Shown piece after piece: positions 1-6,521 of a stretch of DNA of 17,414 bases. Every line of letters begins with the position of its first letter. Positions within the stretch are counted from its first letter, which is position 1. Both the position numbers and the translations under genes were made by a program. Where the stretch lies: the NCBI GenBank assembly GCA_035653595.1, contig DASRBO010000158.1, forward strand, positions 1 to 17,414, read 5' to 3'. This DNA comes from DASRBO01 sp035653595 (GTDB lineage: Bacteria; Actinomycetota; Acidimicrobiia; Acidimicrobiales; JAJPHE01). Under the pieces are notes generated by a model. That model did not search any database. It was not told where the DNA came from and was given only the letters and a program-made list of their open reading frames with translations.

Positions 1-194
1 GGAGAGTCTGATGCCTGCTCCGACGGCCGAGCGTGCCGATTCATGGCCTTACCGACTGTCTACTGAAAGGCCGGGGCTAGGTCACCTAGATCCGAGCCTC
101 CACGGACAGGCACCTACCAAGCGAGCTTCGCTGAGAGTTCGCTCCGAAGGCTCCACTAGGTCGGTAGGCGAGCGGGTCATAGAGCAGTCCCTGA

Positions 195-429
195 CCGAGC
201 TTCTTGTGCAGGTTCGATCCGACCTCGCCGGGGAGGGCCGCCTTCACGTCGGCGGCTCGGGCAGCTCGAGCAGGCGCACCAGCCCGCTCGAGGCACCCGG
301 AGGAGGCGGCCCATGCTTCGAGCGGTAGCCGCGGACGGTGTTCGGGCCCTTGCCCCGGCGCTCCAGATCGGCCAGCCAGCACTTCCCCAGCTCCGCCACC
401 GTGGCCGAGCTGGGCGGGGAAGTCCCTCC
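195..429 (-). pseudogene. Broken tyrosine recombinase (phage-type integrase) N-terminal fragment
   Basis: On the minus strand a short reading frame carries a segment typical of the SAM-like core-binding domain of tyrosine recombinases: a TVAELGKCWLADL stretch, then a short basic GKGPNTVRGYRSK stretch, then LVRLLELPE. The frame stops near 243. The expected continuation, ADVKAALPGEV, is found in another frame starting near 251, so one frameshift separates the two halves. No catalytic domain (Arg...HxxR...Tyr) follows, so the gene is both frameshifted and truncated. It lies about 60 nt beyond the 3' end of tRNA-Leu, the usual place for an integrase of a tRNA-targeting element. Bases 1-194 hold nothing else I can recognise. 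Seen: motif resemblance and the frame change. Inferred: remnant of an integrated element. The exact ends are approximate. Confidence 0.55.
381..423. repeat. Imperfect inverted repeat / potential hairpin
   Basis: The arm acttccccagctc (381-393) is matched in reverse complement by 407-423, which carries a 4-nt insertion; the gcc/ggc bases between them extend the stem. It lies inside the integrase remnant and about 67 nt downstream of the tRNA-Leu 3' end. It could act as a tRNA terminator hairpin, although no T-tract follows, or it could be a scar of the old element. Confidence 0.4.
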
Positions 430-489
430 AGCCGAGATCAGCATGTCGGCCCGAACGCGCCGGGCCGCCCCGATCGCGTGGCGCCTGGG

Positions 490-575
490 TGCCCGGGGCG
501 GGGCTCGAACCCGCACGACCCTTTCGGATCAGGGGGGTTTAAGCCCCCCGCGGCTGCCAGTTACGCCACCCGGGC
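490..575 (-). tRNA. tRNA-Leu (anticodon UAA)
   Basis: The minus strand folds into a complete class II tRNA. A 7-bp acceptor stem pairs 569-575 with 491-497. There is a GGCGTAACTGGCAG-type D-arm, and a G-rich/C-rich anticodon stem closes the loop CTTAAAC with anticodon TAA at 539-541. A long variable arm (517-530, GATCC/GGGTC stem) and a T-arm with GCGGG/CCCGC around TTCGAGC complete it. Position 490 supplies discriminator A. The following bases are CCC, so CCA is not encoded, as in many actinobacteria. The long variable arm and the anticodon fix the identity as leucine decoding UUA, the rarest leucine codon in such a GC-rich genome (the bldA counterpart of Streptomyces). It sits 34 nt downstream of the P450 stop, same strand, and next to an integrase remnant. 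Confidence 0.95.
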
Positions 576-609
576 GCTGGAAGGCACGCTACCCGCCGAC
601 CGGCCGGGC

Positions 610-1815
610 TCACCGCACCTCGACCGGCACCGAAACCACCGCCCGACCCAGCACGCCACCGCCCCACTTCGGCGCGTCGGTGGTCGGCCTGAGGCGGGGG
701 AAGCGGGTGAAGAGCCGGCTCAGGACGACCTGGGCCTCCAGGCGGGCCAGGGCGGCGCCGAGGCAGTGGTGGATGCCCCACCCGAAGCCGAGGTGGGGAT
801 TGGGATGTCGGCCGACGTCGAGGCGGTCGGGCTCGGCGAACACGGTCGGGTCGCGGTTGGCCGCCGCAATGACGAGGAAGACGCTGTCTCCGGCGGCGAT
901 CTCGACCCCCTCCCAGACGAACGGGGAGACCGCCTTGCGCACCATCACCTTGGCCGGGCCCTCGTAGCGCATGAGCTCCTCGATTGCACTGGGCCACAGG
1001 TCCTTCCGCCCCCGGAGACGGTCCAACTCGGCGGGGTTGGTCAACAGGCACCACACCGCATTGGAGATGAGGGTCGTGGTGGTCTCGTGGCCGGCGAAGA
1101 AGAGCAGGGCGGCGGCGCCGACGATCTCGCTGTCTCGTAGCTGGTTCCCACCGCTTCGGGTGCCCAGCACGGTCAGGAGGTTGTCGGCCGGGTGCCGGCG
1201 GTAGTGCTCGATGAGCTCGGAGAAGTAGGCCGCGAACGACGCCGCCGCCTCCGCCGCGCTCTCAGCGTCGACTCCTTCCCCGGTCACCGCGAACACGACC
1301 CTGGACAACCGGTCCGACCAGGTCCGGAACTCGGCCCGGTCGGCGTCCGGAACCCCCAGAAGCTCGGCGACCACCATGGCCGGCAGCGGCTGGGCCAGCA
1401 CCCGGCGCAGATCGCACGCCCCCAGGTCGGCGACCGCGTCCAGCAGCGCCTCGGTCTGGCGGGTCACCGAGGCCTCCAGGGCGGCGACGCGCCGAGGGGT
1501 GAACGCCGCCCGGACCGGCTCCCGTAGGGCGGTGTGGACGGGAGGGTCGCGGAAGACCATCCAGCCCCGCAGCAGGTCGACCACCACGCCGAACTGGTCG
1601 GGGCGGCGGGCGGCAGCGGCCTCGAACCCGCTGACCCGGTCGGAGGAGAGGCGCCGGTCGCGGAAGCCGTCGCTCATCGCCCGGTGGGCCAGCACCAACC
1701 AGGCACGGTGGCGCTGGCTCCAGACGACGGGACCGGCCTCCTCCCGCAGGCCGGCGAAGAGACCGTGGGGATCGCTCTGGGCATCGGTGGAGCCCAGGTC
1801 GGCGGCGAGCACCAC
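610..1815 (-). CDS. Cytochrome P450 (bacterial class I type)
   Basis: A complete 401-residue soluble P450, a normal length for bacterial CYPs. Visible signatures in order are the I-helix oxygen-activation motif FFAGHETTT (around residue 240), the K-helix ExxR within EELMRY, and the heme-binding loop FGWGIHHCLG near residue 350, whose Cys is the thiolate ligand. The family catalyses NAD(P)H-dependent monooxygenation using electrons from ferredoxin and its reductase; no such partner is encoded beside it. I cannot deduce the substrate. The start is the GTG at 1815, where family similarity begins (ADLGSTDAQSDPHGLFAGLRE); upstream in-frame sequence does not look P450-like. It is divergent from the acyltransferase, with 71 bp between starts, and precedes tRNA-Leu on the same strand. 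Fold assignment is certain; physiological role is unknown. Confidence 0.95.
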   Translation of the reverse strand: MVLAADLGSTDAQSDPHGLFAGLREEAGPVVWSQRHRAWLVLAHRAMSDGFRDRRLSSDRVSGFEAAAARRPDQFGVVVDLLRGWMVFRDPPVHTALREPVRAAFTPRRVAALEASVTRQTEALLDAVADLGACDLRRVLAQPLPAMVVAELLGVPDADRAEFRTWSDRLSRVVFAVTGEGVDAESAAEAAASFAAYFSELIEHYRRHPADNLLTVLGTRSGGNQLRDSEIVGAAALLFFAGHETTTTLISNAVWCLLTNPAELDRLRGRKDLWPSAIEELMRYEGPAKVMVRKAVSPFVWEGVEIAAGDSVFLVIAAANRDPTVFAEPDRLDVGRHPNPHLGFGWGIHHCLGAALARLEAQVVLSRLFTRFPRLRPTTDAPKWGGGVLGRAVVSVPVEVR

Positions 1816-1874
1816 CAGAGCCTGGCACGGGCGATGTCGGCGGGCGGCCGGAAGGGCGCCGGAACGGACTGGGG

Positions 1875-1887
1875 TATGGTCCGGGGG
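1875..1887 (+). promoter_or_regulatory. Candidate -10 element for a leaderless acyltransferase transcript
   Basis: TATGGT at 1875-1880 fits the actinobacterial TANNNT -10 consensus. It ends 7 nt before the GTG start at 1887, exactly where transcription would be expected to begin. No convincing -35 is visible near 1852-1857, which is common for leaderless actinobacterial promoters. This is pattern-based inference only. Confidence 0.4.
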
Positions 1888-2762
1888 TGGCCGCTGGCGA
1901 CGGGGTGATCGGGCTGGCGCGACAGGGCGCCCTCGTGCCCCTGCGCCGCCCCGACGAGGCCGAGCCGGCCTCCGACCCCCGCCTCTCCGACGTGGACGAA
2001 TGGGGCCGGTCGGAGAACATCCGCCGCCTGGCCCGCACCCTCTACGGCCCCATCTACCGCAACTGGTTCCGGGTCGAGTGGGAGGGCCTCGAGCGCATCC
2101 CCACCGACGGGGGGGCCCTTTTGATCGCCAATCACGCCGGGGCTATCCCCTCCGACGCCCCGGTGATCATGCACGGCATCGAGGAGGAGCTGGGCCGCCC
2201 GGTCTACGGGCTGGCCGACCACATCTTCAAGGGCATGCCCCTGGTCGGGACCCTGTGGTCGCGGGCCGGGGGCGTGGCCGCCCACCCGGAGAACGCCTAC
2301 CGCCTGCTGCGGGAGCAGCGCCAGCTGGTCCTGGTGTTCCCCGAAGGGAACAAGGGGCCCGGCAAGACGGTCAACGAGCGCTACCGGCTCCGCCGCTTCG
2401 GCCGGGGCGGCTTCGTCGAGATCGCCATGCGGGCCGGCGTCCCGGTGGTCCCCATCGCCGTGGTCGGCGCCGAGGAGTCGATGCCGATCGTGGTGAAGGT
2501 GCCGGCCCTGGCCCGGCTGCTCGGGATCCCGTACTTCCCGATCACCGCCAACCACCTGGCCTTCGGGCCCATCGGGACGATCATCTACTTCCCGGCCAAG
2601 TTCCGACTCAAGGTGCTCGACCCGGTCAGCTTCGACGTGCCGCCCGACCAGGAGCGCTACTCCAAGAGCCGGATCATGGACGCGGCCGAGGAGATCCGCC
2701 AGTCGCTGCAGGAGACCCTCTACGAGATGCTGCGCCAGCGGCGCAGCATCTGGTTCGGCTGA
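1887..2762 (+). CDS. PlsC-type lysophospholipid/glycerol acyltransferase family protein
   Basis: A 291-residue acyltransferase. The catalytic block is NHAGAIPSD (residues 82-90), a version of the NHx4-6D motif in which His is the general base. The phosphate/substrate-binding block VFPEGNKG (150-157) corresponds to FPEGTR. A later VVPIAVVGAEE segment is also typical of the superfamily. The family transfers acyl chains from acyl-CoA or acyl-ACP to lysophospholipids or related alcohols at the membrane. There is no clear transmembrane helix, so membrane association would be peripheral. The start is the GTG at 1887; the upstream frame lacks homology-like sequence and the start may be leaderless. 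The epimerase-like gene follows after 2 nt, so the two are almost certainly co-translated. From memory, mycobacteria carry a similar pair (Rv0501/Rv0502) in the opposite gene order. The acceptor is not deducible. Confidence 0.9.
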   Translation: MAAGDGVIGLARQGALVPLRRPDEAEPASDPRLSDVDEWGRSENIRRLARTLYGPIYRNWFRVEWEGLERIPTDGGALLIANHAGAIPSDAPVIMHGIEEELGRPVYGLADHIFKGMPLVGTLWSRAGGVAAHPENAYRLLREQRQLVLVFPEGNKGPGKTVNERYRLRRFGRGGFVEIAMRAGVPVVPIAVVGAEESMPIVVKVPALARLLGIPYFPITANHLAFGPIGTIIYFPAKFRLKVLDPVSFDVPPDQERYSKSRIMDAAEEIRQSLQETLYEMLRQRRSIWFG

Positions 2763-2764
2763 GG

Positions 2765-3814
2765 ATGGGCAAGCGCGTCCTCATCACCGGCCTCGGTTCG
2801 TTCTGGGGCGGCCGCATGGCCCAGGCGCTGGAGAAGCTGTCGGGCATAGACACGATCATCGGCCTCGACGTCACCGAGCCCCGGGTGCCGCTCGAGCGCA
2901 CCGAGTACGTCCGGGCCGACCAGAGCTACTCGATCCTCTCGCGGATCGTGCGGGCCACCGAGGTGGACACCATCGTGCACACCTTCCTGGTGGTCGACTC
3001 GACCCATATGAGCGGCCGGGCCCTGCACGAGACCAACGTGATCGGGACCATGAACCTGCTGGCGGCGGCGGGGGCGCCCGACAGCTCGGTCCGCCACCTC
3101 ATCGTCAAGTCCTCGTCGCTGGTGTACGGGTCCTCCATGCACGACCCGGTCTGGTTCCGCGAGTCGATGACCCGGTCCCACCCGCCCCAGACCAGGGTGG
3201 AGCGATCGCTGATCGAGGTGGAGGGCTACCTGAGGGACTTCGCCGACGACAACCCCCACGTGGTGGTGAGCCTGCTGCGGTTCACCAACGTGCTGGGAAC
3301 CGACATCGTCACCCCGATCTCCAGCGTGCTGGAGCGGGGCGTGGCTCCCGCCATCACCGGCTTCGATCCCCTGGTGCAGTTCGTCGAGGAGGACGACGTC
3401 ATCCGCTCTCTCCTCTTCGCCCTCGACCGCGAGCTGCCCGGGGTGTTCAACGTCGCCGGTGACGGTCGGGTGCCGTGGAGCGAGGTGGCCTCCATCTGTG
3501 GGGCCAGGCTGCTTCCCATCCTGCCTCCGGTGCTCACCGGGGTGGCCGCCACCGTGCTGGGTGGGCTGCGGGTGATGGATCTCCCGCCCGAGGTCCTCGA
3601 CCTGCTCCGCTACGGGCGGGGCATCGACAACCGGCGGCTCAAGCAGGCCGGGTTCCGCTACCACTACACCTCGGCCGGGGCGGTGGAGAACTTCGCCCGC
3701 TCCCGCCGCCTCAAGCGCACCATCGGGGAGACCAGGCCCAACTACACCTACGAGCGCGATGTGGAGGCGTTCTTCCGCCGCTCCCCTGCCGTGGTGCGCC
3801 ACCCGGAGGGCTGA
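2765..3814 (+). CDS. NAD-dependent epimerase/dehydratase-like extended SDR protein
   Basis: A 349-residue extended short-chain dehydrogenase/reductase fold. The N-terminus has a Rossmann dinucleotide loop, VLITGLGSFWGG (residues 5-16, GxGxxxG), followed by an acidic end of beta-2 (D35) suggesting NAD(H). SSSLVYGSS (116-124) is the usual catalytic-Ser strand, and RFTNVLGTD (172-180) the post-catalytic segment. Where the family has YxxxK, the sequence reads V145-E-R-S-L149, so both the Tyr and the Lys are absent; classic epimerase or dehydratase chemistry is doubtful. The start ATG is 2 nt after the acyltransferase stop (TGAGGATG), which implies translational coupling and a shared lipid or cell-envelope role. 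The fold is sure. The name 'UDP-glucose epimerase' often attached to such proteins is not supported here. Confidence 0.88.
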   Translation: MGKRVLITGLGSFWGGRMAQALEKLSGIDTIIGLDVTEPRVPLERTEYVRADQSYSILSRIVRATEVDTIVHTFLVVDSTHMSGRALHETNVIGTMNLLAAAGAPDSSVRHLIVKSSSLVYGSSMHDPVWFRESMTRSHPPQTRVERSLIEVEGYLRDFADDNPHVVVSLLRFTNVLGTDIVTPISSVLERGVAPAITGFDPLVQFVEEDDVIRSLLFALDRELPGVFNVAGDGRVPWSEVASICGARLLPILPPVLTGVAATVLGGLRVMDLPPEVLDLLRYGRGIDNRRLKQAGFRYHYTSAGAVENFARSRRLKRTIGETRPNYTYERDVEAFFRRSPAVVRHPEG

Positions 3815-3827
3815 CCCGGCTCCTGTA

Positions 3828-3862
3828 CCACCGTGGCGCCCGCGGCCCGCGGCGCCGGGTGG
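3828..3862 (+). terminator. GC-rich hairpin between epimerase and crotonase genes
   Basis: Outer arms ccacc (3828-3832) and ggtgg (3858-3862) and inner palindromic arms ggcgcc (3835-3840) and ggcgcc (3851-3856) form a strong stem with a small gcg/cgc top. It begins 14 nt after the epimerase stop and ends 64 nt before the next start. No T-tract follows, so it may be an intrinsic terminator of the high-GC type, an attenuator, or an mRNA-stabilising hairpin. Confidence 0.4.
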
Positions 3863-3926
3863 ACCGGCCTCCGGTCGCCGGCTGCCGTCCCGGGCTGCCA
3901 GGATGCGGCGGGGAGGTGGTCGGAGG

Positions 3927-4760
3927 ATGGCACTGGTGCAGGTCGAGATCAGGCCGCTGGAGGGCCAGGCCGGGGTGGCGGTGGTGACCCTCGACGATCC
4001 CGACCGGCGCAACGCCCTGTCGGAGGGCATGGTCGGCGAGATCGTCGAGATCTTCGACCGGCTCGAGTCCGACCCCGGCGTGGGGGCGGTGGTGGTCACC
4101 GGTGCCCCGCCGGCCTTCTGTGCCGGGGCGAACCTCTCCAACCTCGACCGCTCGGGGGCGGCCGCCCGCCAGGGCCAGGGCGGCGGTCCCGCCCCGGCCG
4201 GCGACGGGGGCCAGGGCCGTTCCATGCGCTCGATCTACGAGGGCTTCCTGCGGGTGGGGCGCTCGAGCCTGCCGACCATCGCCGCCGTCAACGGAGCGGC
4301 CGTCGGCGCCGGCATGAACCTCGCCCTGGTGTGCGACCTGCGCATCGCCGGACGTTCGGCCCGCTTCGACACCCGCTTCCTCGACCTCGGGCTGCACCCC
4401 GGAGGGGGTCACACCTGGATGCTGCACCAGCTGGTCGGGCCCCAGACGGCGCGGGCCATGGTCCTGTTCGGTCAGATCCTCGACGGCGAGGCGGCGGCCG
4501 CCCGCGGCCTGGCGTGGGACTGCGTGGCCGACGAGGAGCTGCTCGACACCGCCGTGGCGGTGGCGGCCAGGGCGGCGTCGGCCCCCCCGGAGCTGGCCCG
4601 TCGGGCCAAGGACACCCTGGGGCGGATGGGGGCCGTCGACGAGCACGAGCGGGCGGTCGACGTGGAGCTGGAGGCCCAGCTGTGGTCGATGAGCCAGCCC
4701 TTCTTCGCCGAGCGGCTGGCGGCCGTGCAGCGCCGGGTCTCCTCCCGCTCGCGTTCCTGA
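3927..4760 (+). CDS. Crotonase-fold (enoyl-CoA hydratase/isomerase family) protein lacking the two catalytic glutamates
   Basis: A 277-residue crotonase superfamily protein. Features include the beta/beta-alpha start with VVTLDDPDRRNALS (19-32), the first oxyanion-hole strand AFCAGANLSNL (63-73), and the second oxyanion segment VNGAAVGAGMNLALVCD (121-137). Aligned with rat mitochondrial hydratase, the position of Glu144 is N131 and that of Glu164 is F151, so ordinary 2-enoyl-CoA hydration is unlikely. An acyl-CoA isomerase, lyase or hydrolase role remains possible. A Gly/Ala/Gln-rich insertion occupies about residues 75-98. The ATG at 3927 was chosen because GGGAGG lies 10 nt upstream; an in-frame ATG at 3903 would add 8 unconvincing residues. 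It follows the epimerase on the same strand after a hairpin-containing gap and converges with the minus-strand operon. Confidence 0.88.
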   Translation: MALVQVEIRPLEGQAGVAVVTLDDPDRRNALSEGMVGEIVEIFDRLESDPGVGAVVVTGAPPAFCAGANLSNLDRSGAAARQGQGGGPAPAGDGGQGRSMRSIYEGFLRVGRSSLPTIAAVNGAAVGAGMNLALVCDLRIAGRSARFDTRFLDLGLHPGGGHTWMLHQLVGPQTARAMVLFGQILDGEAAAARGLAWDCVADEELLDTAVAVAARAASAPPELARRAKDTLGRMGAVDEHERAVDVELEAQLWSMSQPFFAERLAAVQRRVSSRSRS

Positions 4761-4781
4761 GGACGACGAGCCGTCAGCCCT

Positions 4782-4795
4782 CCGGCCTCGGCCGG
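4782..4795. terminator. Short hairpin in the convergent gap, possible bidirectional terminator
   Basis: CCGGC (4782-4786) pairs with GCCGG (4791-4795) around a CTCG tetraloop. It lies midway in the 42-bp gap between two convergent stop codons, where a shared terminator is expected. There is no T-tract, so confidence is modest. Confidence 0.35.
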
Positions 4796-4802
4796 TGAGA
4801 GC

Positions 4803-5411
4803 TCAGGAGACCTCGAGCCAGCGCTGGCACAACTCGGCCCGCCGCTGCTCCCACTCCTCGGCGGTGATGGCGTAGCGGACGTGGTCCTCCCACGCCCCGT
4901 TGATCTCGACCAGACGCAGGGCGAGCCCCTCCTCCCGGAGGCCCAGCTTGGCGACCACCGACCGGCTGCGGTGGTTGCGGGGGATGATGTCGATCTCGAG
5001 CCGGTGCAGGTGCACCTCCTCGAAGGCGAAGCGGAACAGGGCCGCCACCCCCTCGGCCACGTAGGCGTTGCCTGCCCGCTGCTGGTCTATCCAGTAGCCG
5101 ATGTCGGCGGTCTGCAGCGGGCCTCGGCGGATGGAGGACAGGTTCACCTCGCCGGCGAAGCTGCCGTCGATGAACAACCCGAACCCGAAGCCGGAACCGA
5201 GCTGCAGCTCGCGGTCGCGGGCCCCGCAGCGGCTGGCGAAGGCCCGGCGATCCCTCACCACGTCGGGCCGGCCGGGTATCGGCATCGGCTCCCAGGGACG
5301 CAGCCACTCCTCGTTTCGCAGTCTCACCTCCGACCACTGGTCGAAGTCATCGACGCTGAGCGGGCGCAGCAGGATGCGCCGGCCCCGCAGCTCGTAGGTG
5401 TCGGTCCTCAT
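4803..5411 (-). CDS. GNAT N-acetyltransferase, RimJ/RimL type
   Basis: A 202-residue GNAT acetyltransferase. It opens with the RimJ/RimL-like RGRRILLRPLSVDDFDQW and contains IGYWIDQQRAGNAYVAEGVAALFRFAF, where the acetyl-CoA pyrophosphate loop lies near the Gln/Arg-x-x-Gly-x-Ala segment. It then has the beta-5/alpha-4 sequence LEIDIIPRNHRSRSVVAKLGLREEG. Such enzymes transfer acetyl from acetyl-CoA to N-terminal amines, amino sugars or antibiotics; the acceptor here is unknown. The start ATG at 5411 overlaps the stop of the aminotransferase gene as ATGA, so translation is probably coupled. It is the last gene of the long minus-strand operon and ends at the convergent gap. No link to the molybdenum enzyme genes is evident beyond co-transcription. 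Confidence 0.88.
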   Translation of the reverse strand: MRTDTYELRGRRILLRPLSVDDFDQWSEVRLRNEEWLRPWEPMPIPGRPDVVRDRRAFASRCGARDRELQLGSGFGFGLFIDGSFAGEVNLSSIRRGPLQTADIGYWIDQQRAGNAYVAEGVAALFRFAFEEVHLHRLEIDIIPRNHRSRSVVAKLGLREEGLALRLVEINGAWEDHVRYAITAEEWEQRRAELCQRWLEVS

Positions 5412-6511
5412 GGCGACTGGAGCAGCTCGTCGAGGGCGGCGAGGAGCAGGGTGACGTTGCGCAGGCGAGCGGTGTGGCCCATGCAGCCGATCCGCCAGAC
5501 CCGCCCGGCCAGGGGCCCGACCCCGCCGCCGATCTCGATGCCGTAGTCCTCCAGCAGCCGGCGGCGCAGCCCGGCCTCGTCCACCCCGGCCGGCAGCCGG
5601 TCCTCGGGCACCACAACGGTGGTGAGCTGCGGGAGGCGGTGGCCCTCGGGGGCGAACAGCTCGAGGCCCAGGGACACCAGGCCGTCCTGGAGCGCCTGGC
5701 CACAGGCCCGGTGGCGCTCGATGGCCTTGGCCAGGCCCTCGTCGAGCACCGCCCCCAGGCCGGCGTGGAGGGCGGTGACCATGGCGACCGGGGCGGTGTG
5801 GTGGTAGCGGCGGGCCCCGGTGGCCGGCCCGGTGTACTCCGCCAGCATGCCGAGGTCCAGATACCACGACTGGGGCCGCTTGACCCGGCGCTCGACGGCG
5901 ACCGGGCCCATGGTGAGGGGGGCCAGGCCGGGCGGGACGCCCAGGCACTTCTGGCTGCCGCTGTAGGCGAGGTCCACGTCCCAGCCGTCCACATCGACGG
6001 CGATGCCTCCGAGGGACGTGACGCAGTCGACCAGCAGGAGGGCGTCGCCCTTGGCCGGGCCGAGGGGGGCCACCTCGTTGACCACGCCGGTGGAGGTCTC
6101 AGCGTGGACCACGGCGATGACCTTGGGCGAGGGGTGGGCGGACAGGAGCCGCTCGGGGTCGATGGGGCGGCCCCAGGCCTCCTCCACCCGCACCACCTCG
6201 GCCCCGCAGCGCGACGCCACGTCGCACATCCGCTCGCCGAAGAGCCCGTTGACCCCCACCACGACCACGTCGTTTGGCTCGACGATGTTGACGAAGGCCG
6301 CCTCCATGCCGGCCGAACCGGTCCCGCTGACCGGCAGCGTGAGCGGGTTGGCGGTGCAGAACACGGAGCGCAGCCGCTCGCAGGTCTGGTCCAGGATCTC
6401 GATGAAGTCGGGGTCGAGGTGGCCGAGCAGCGGCCGCACCAGGGCCTCGGTCACCTCCGGGTAGGGGTTGCATGGGCCGGGGCCCATCAGCACCCGGTCG
6501 GTCTGAACCAT
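5408..6511 (-). CDS. Class V aminotransferase, alanine/serine-glyoxylate aminotransferase family
   Basis: A 367-residue PLP enzyme of normal family length. Visible parts are the N-terminal GPGPCNPYPEV, the cofactor phosphate region VSGTGSAGMEA (61-71), HAETSTG (136-142), D162 in LLVDCVTSLGG (contact to the pyridine nitrogen), and the Schiff-base lysine K188 in YSGSQKCLGVPPG. These match alanine-glyoxylate and serine-glyoxylate transaminases. The SGTGSAG and YSGSQK segments look closer to AGT than to ureidoglycine-glyoxylate PucG, but that cannot be settled by eye. It begins 10 nt after the ppx stop, with a G-run directly upstream of the ATG at 6511, and its stop overlaps the GNAT start. Expected role: cytosolic glyoxylate/amino acid metabolism. 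Confidence 0.92.
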   Translation of the reverse strand: MVQTDRVLMGPGPCNPYPEVTEALVRPLLGHLDPDFIEILDQTCERLRSVFCTANPLTLPVSGTGSAGMEAAFVNIVEPNDVVVVGVNGLFGERMCDVASRCGAEVVRVEEAWGRPIDPERLLSAHPSPKVIAVVHAETSTGVVNEVAPLGPAKGDALLLVDCVTSLGGIAVDVDGWDVDLAYSGSQKCLGVPPGLAPLTMGPVAVERRVKRPQSWYLDLGMLAEYTGPATGARRYHHTAPVAMVTALHAGLGAVLDEGLAKAIERHRACGQALQDGLVSLGLELFAPEGHRLPQLTTVVVPEDRLPAGVDEAGLRRRLLEDYGIEIGGGVGPLAGRVWRIGCMGHTARLRNVTLLLAALDELLQSP

Positions 6512-6521
6512 CCCCCCGAGA

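Noticed and set aside
1376..3814. Very long plus-strand open frame (812 codons) running through the P450 and acyltransferase regions
   Set aside because: Only its last 349 codons (from 2765) show protein-family features. The rest is the antisense or out-of-frame shadow of the P450 and acyltransferase genes, caused by high GC.
5408..6511. Aminotransferase as PucG (ureidoglycine-glyoxylate) and the whole operon as a purine catabolic puc-type xanthine dehydrogenase cluster
   Set aside because: The PLP-site segments look more like alanine-glyoxylate aminotransferase, and no uricase, allantoinase or purine permease is present. It remains possible but is unsupported.
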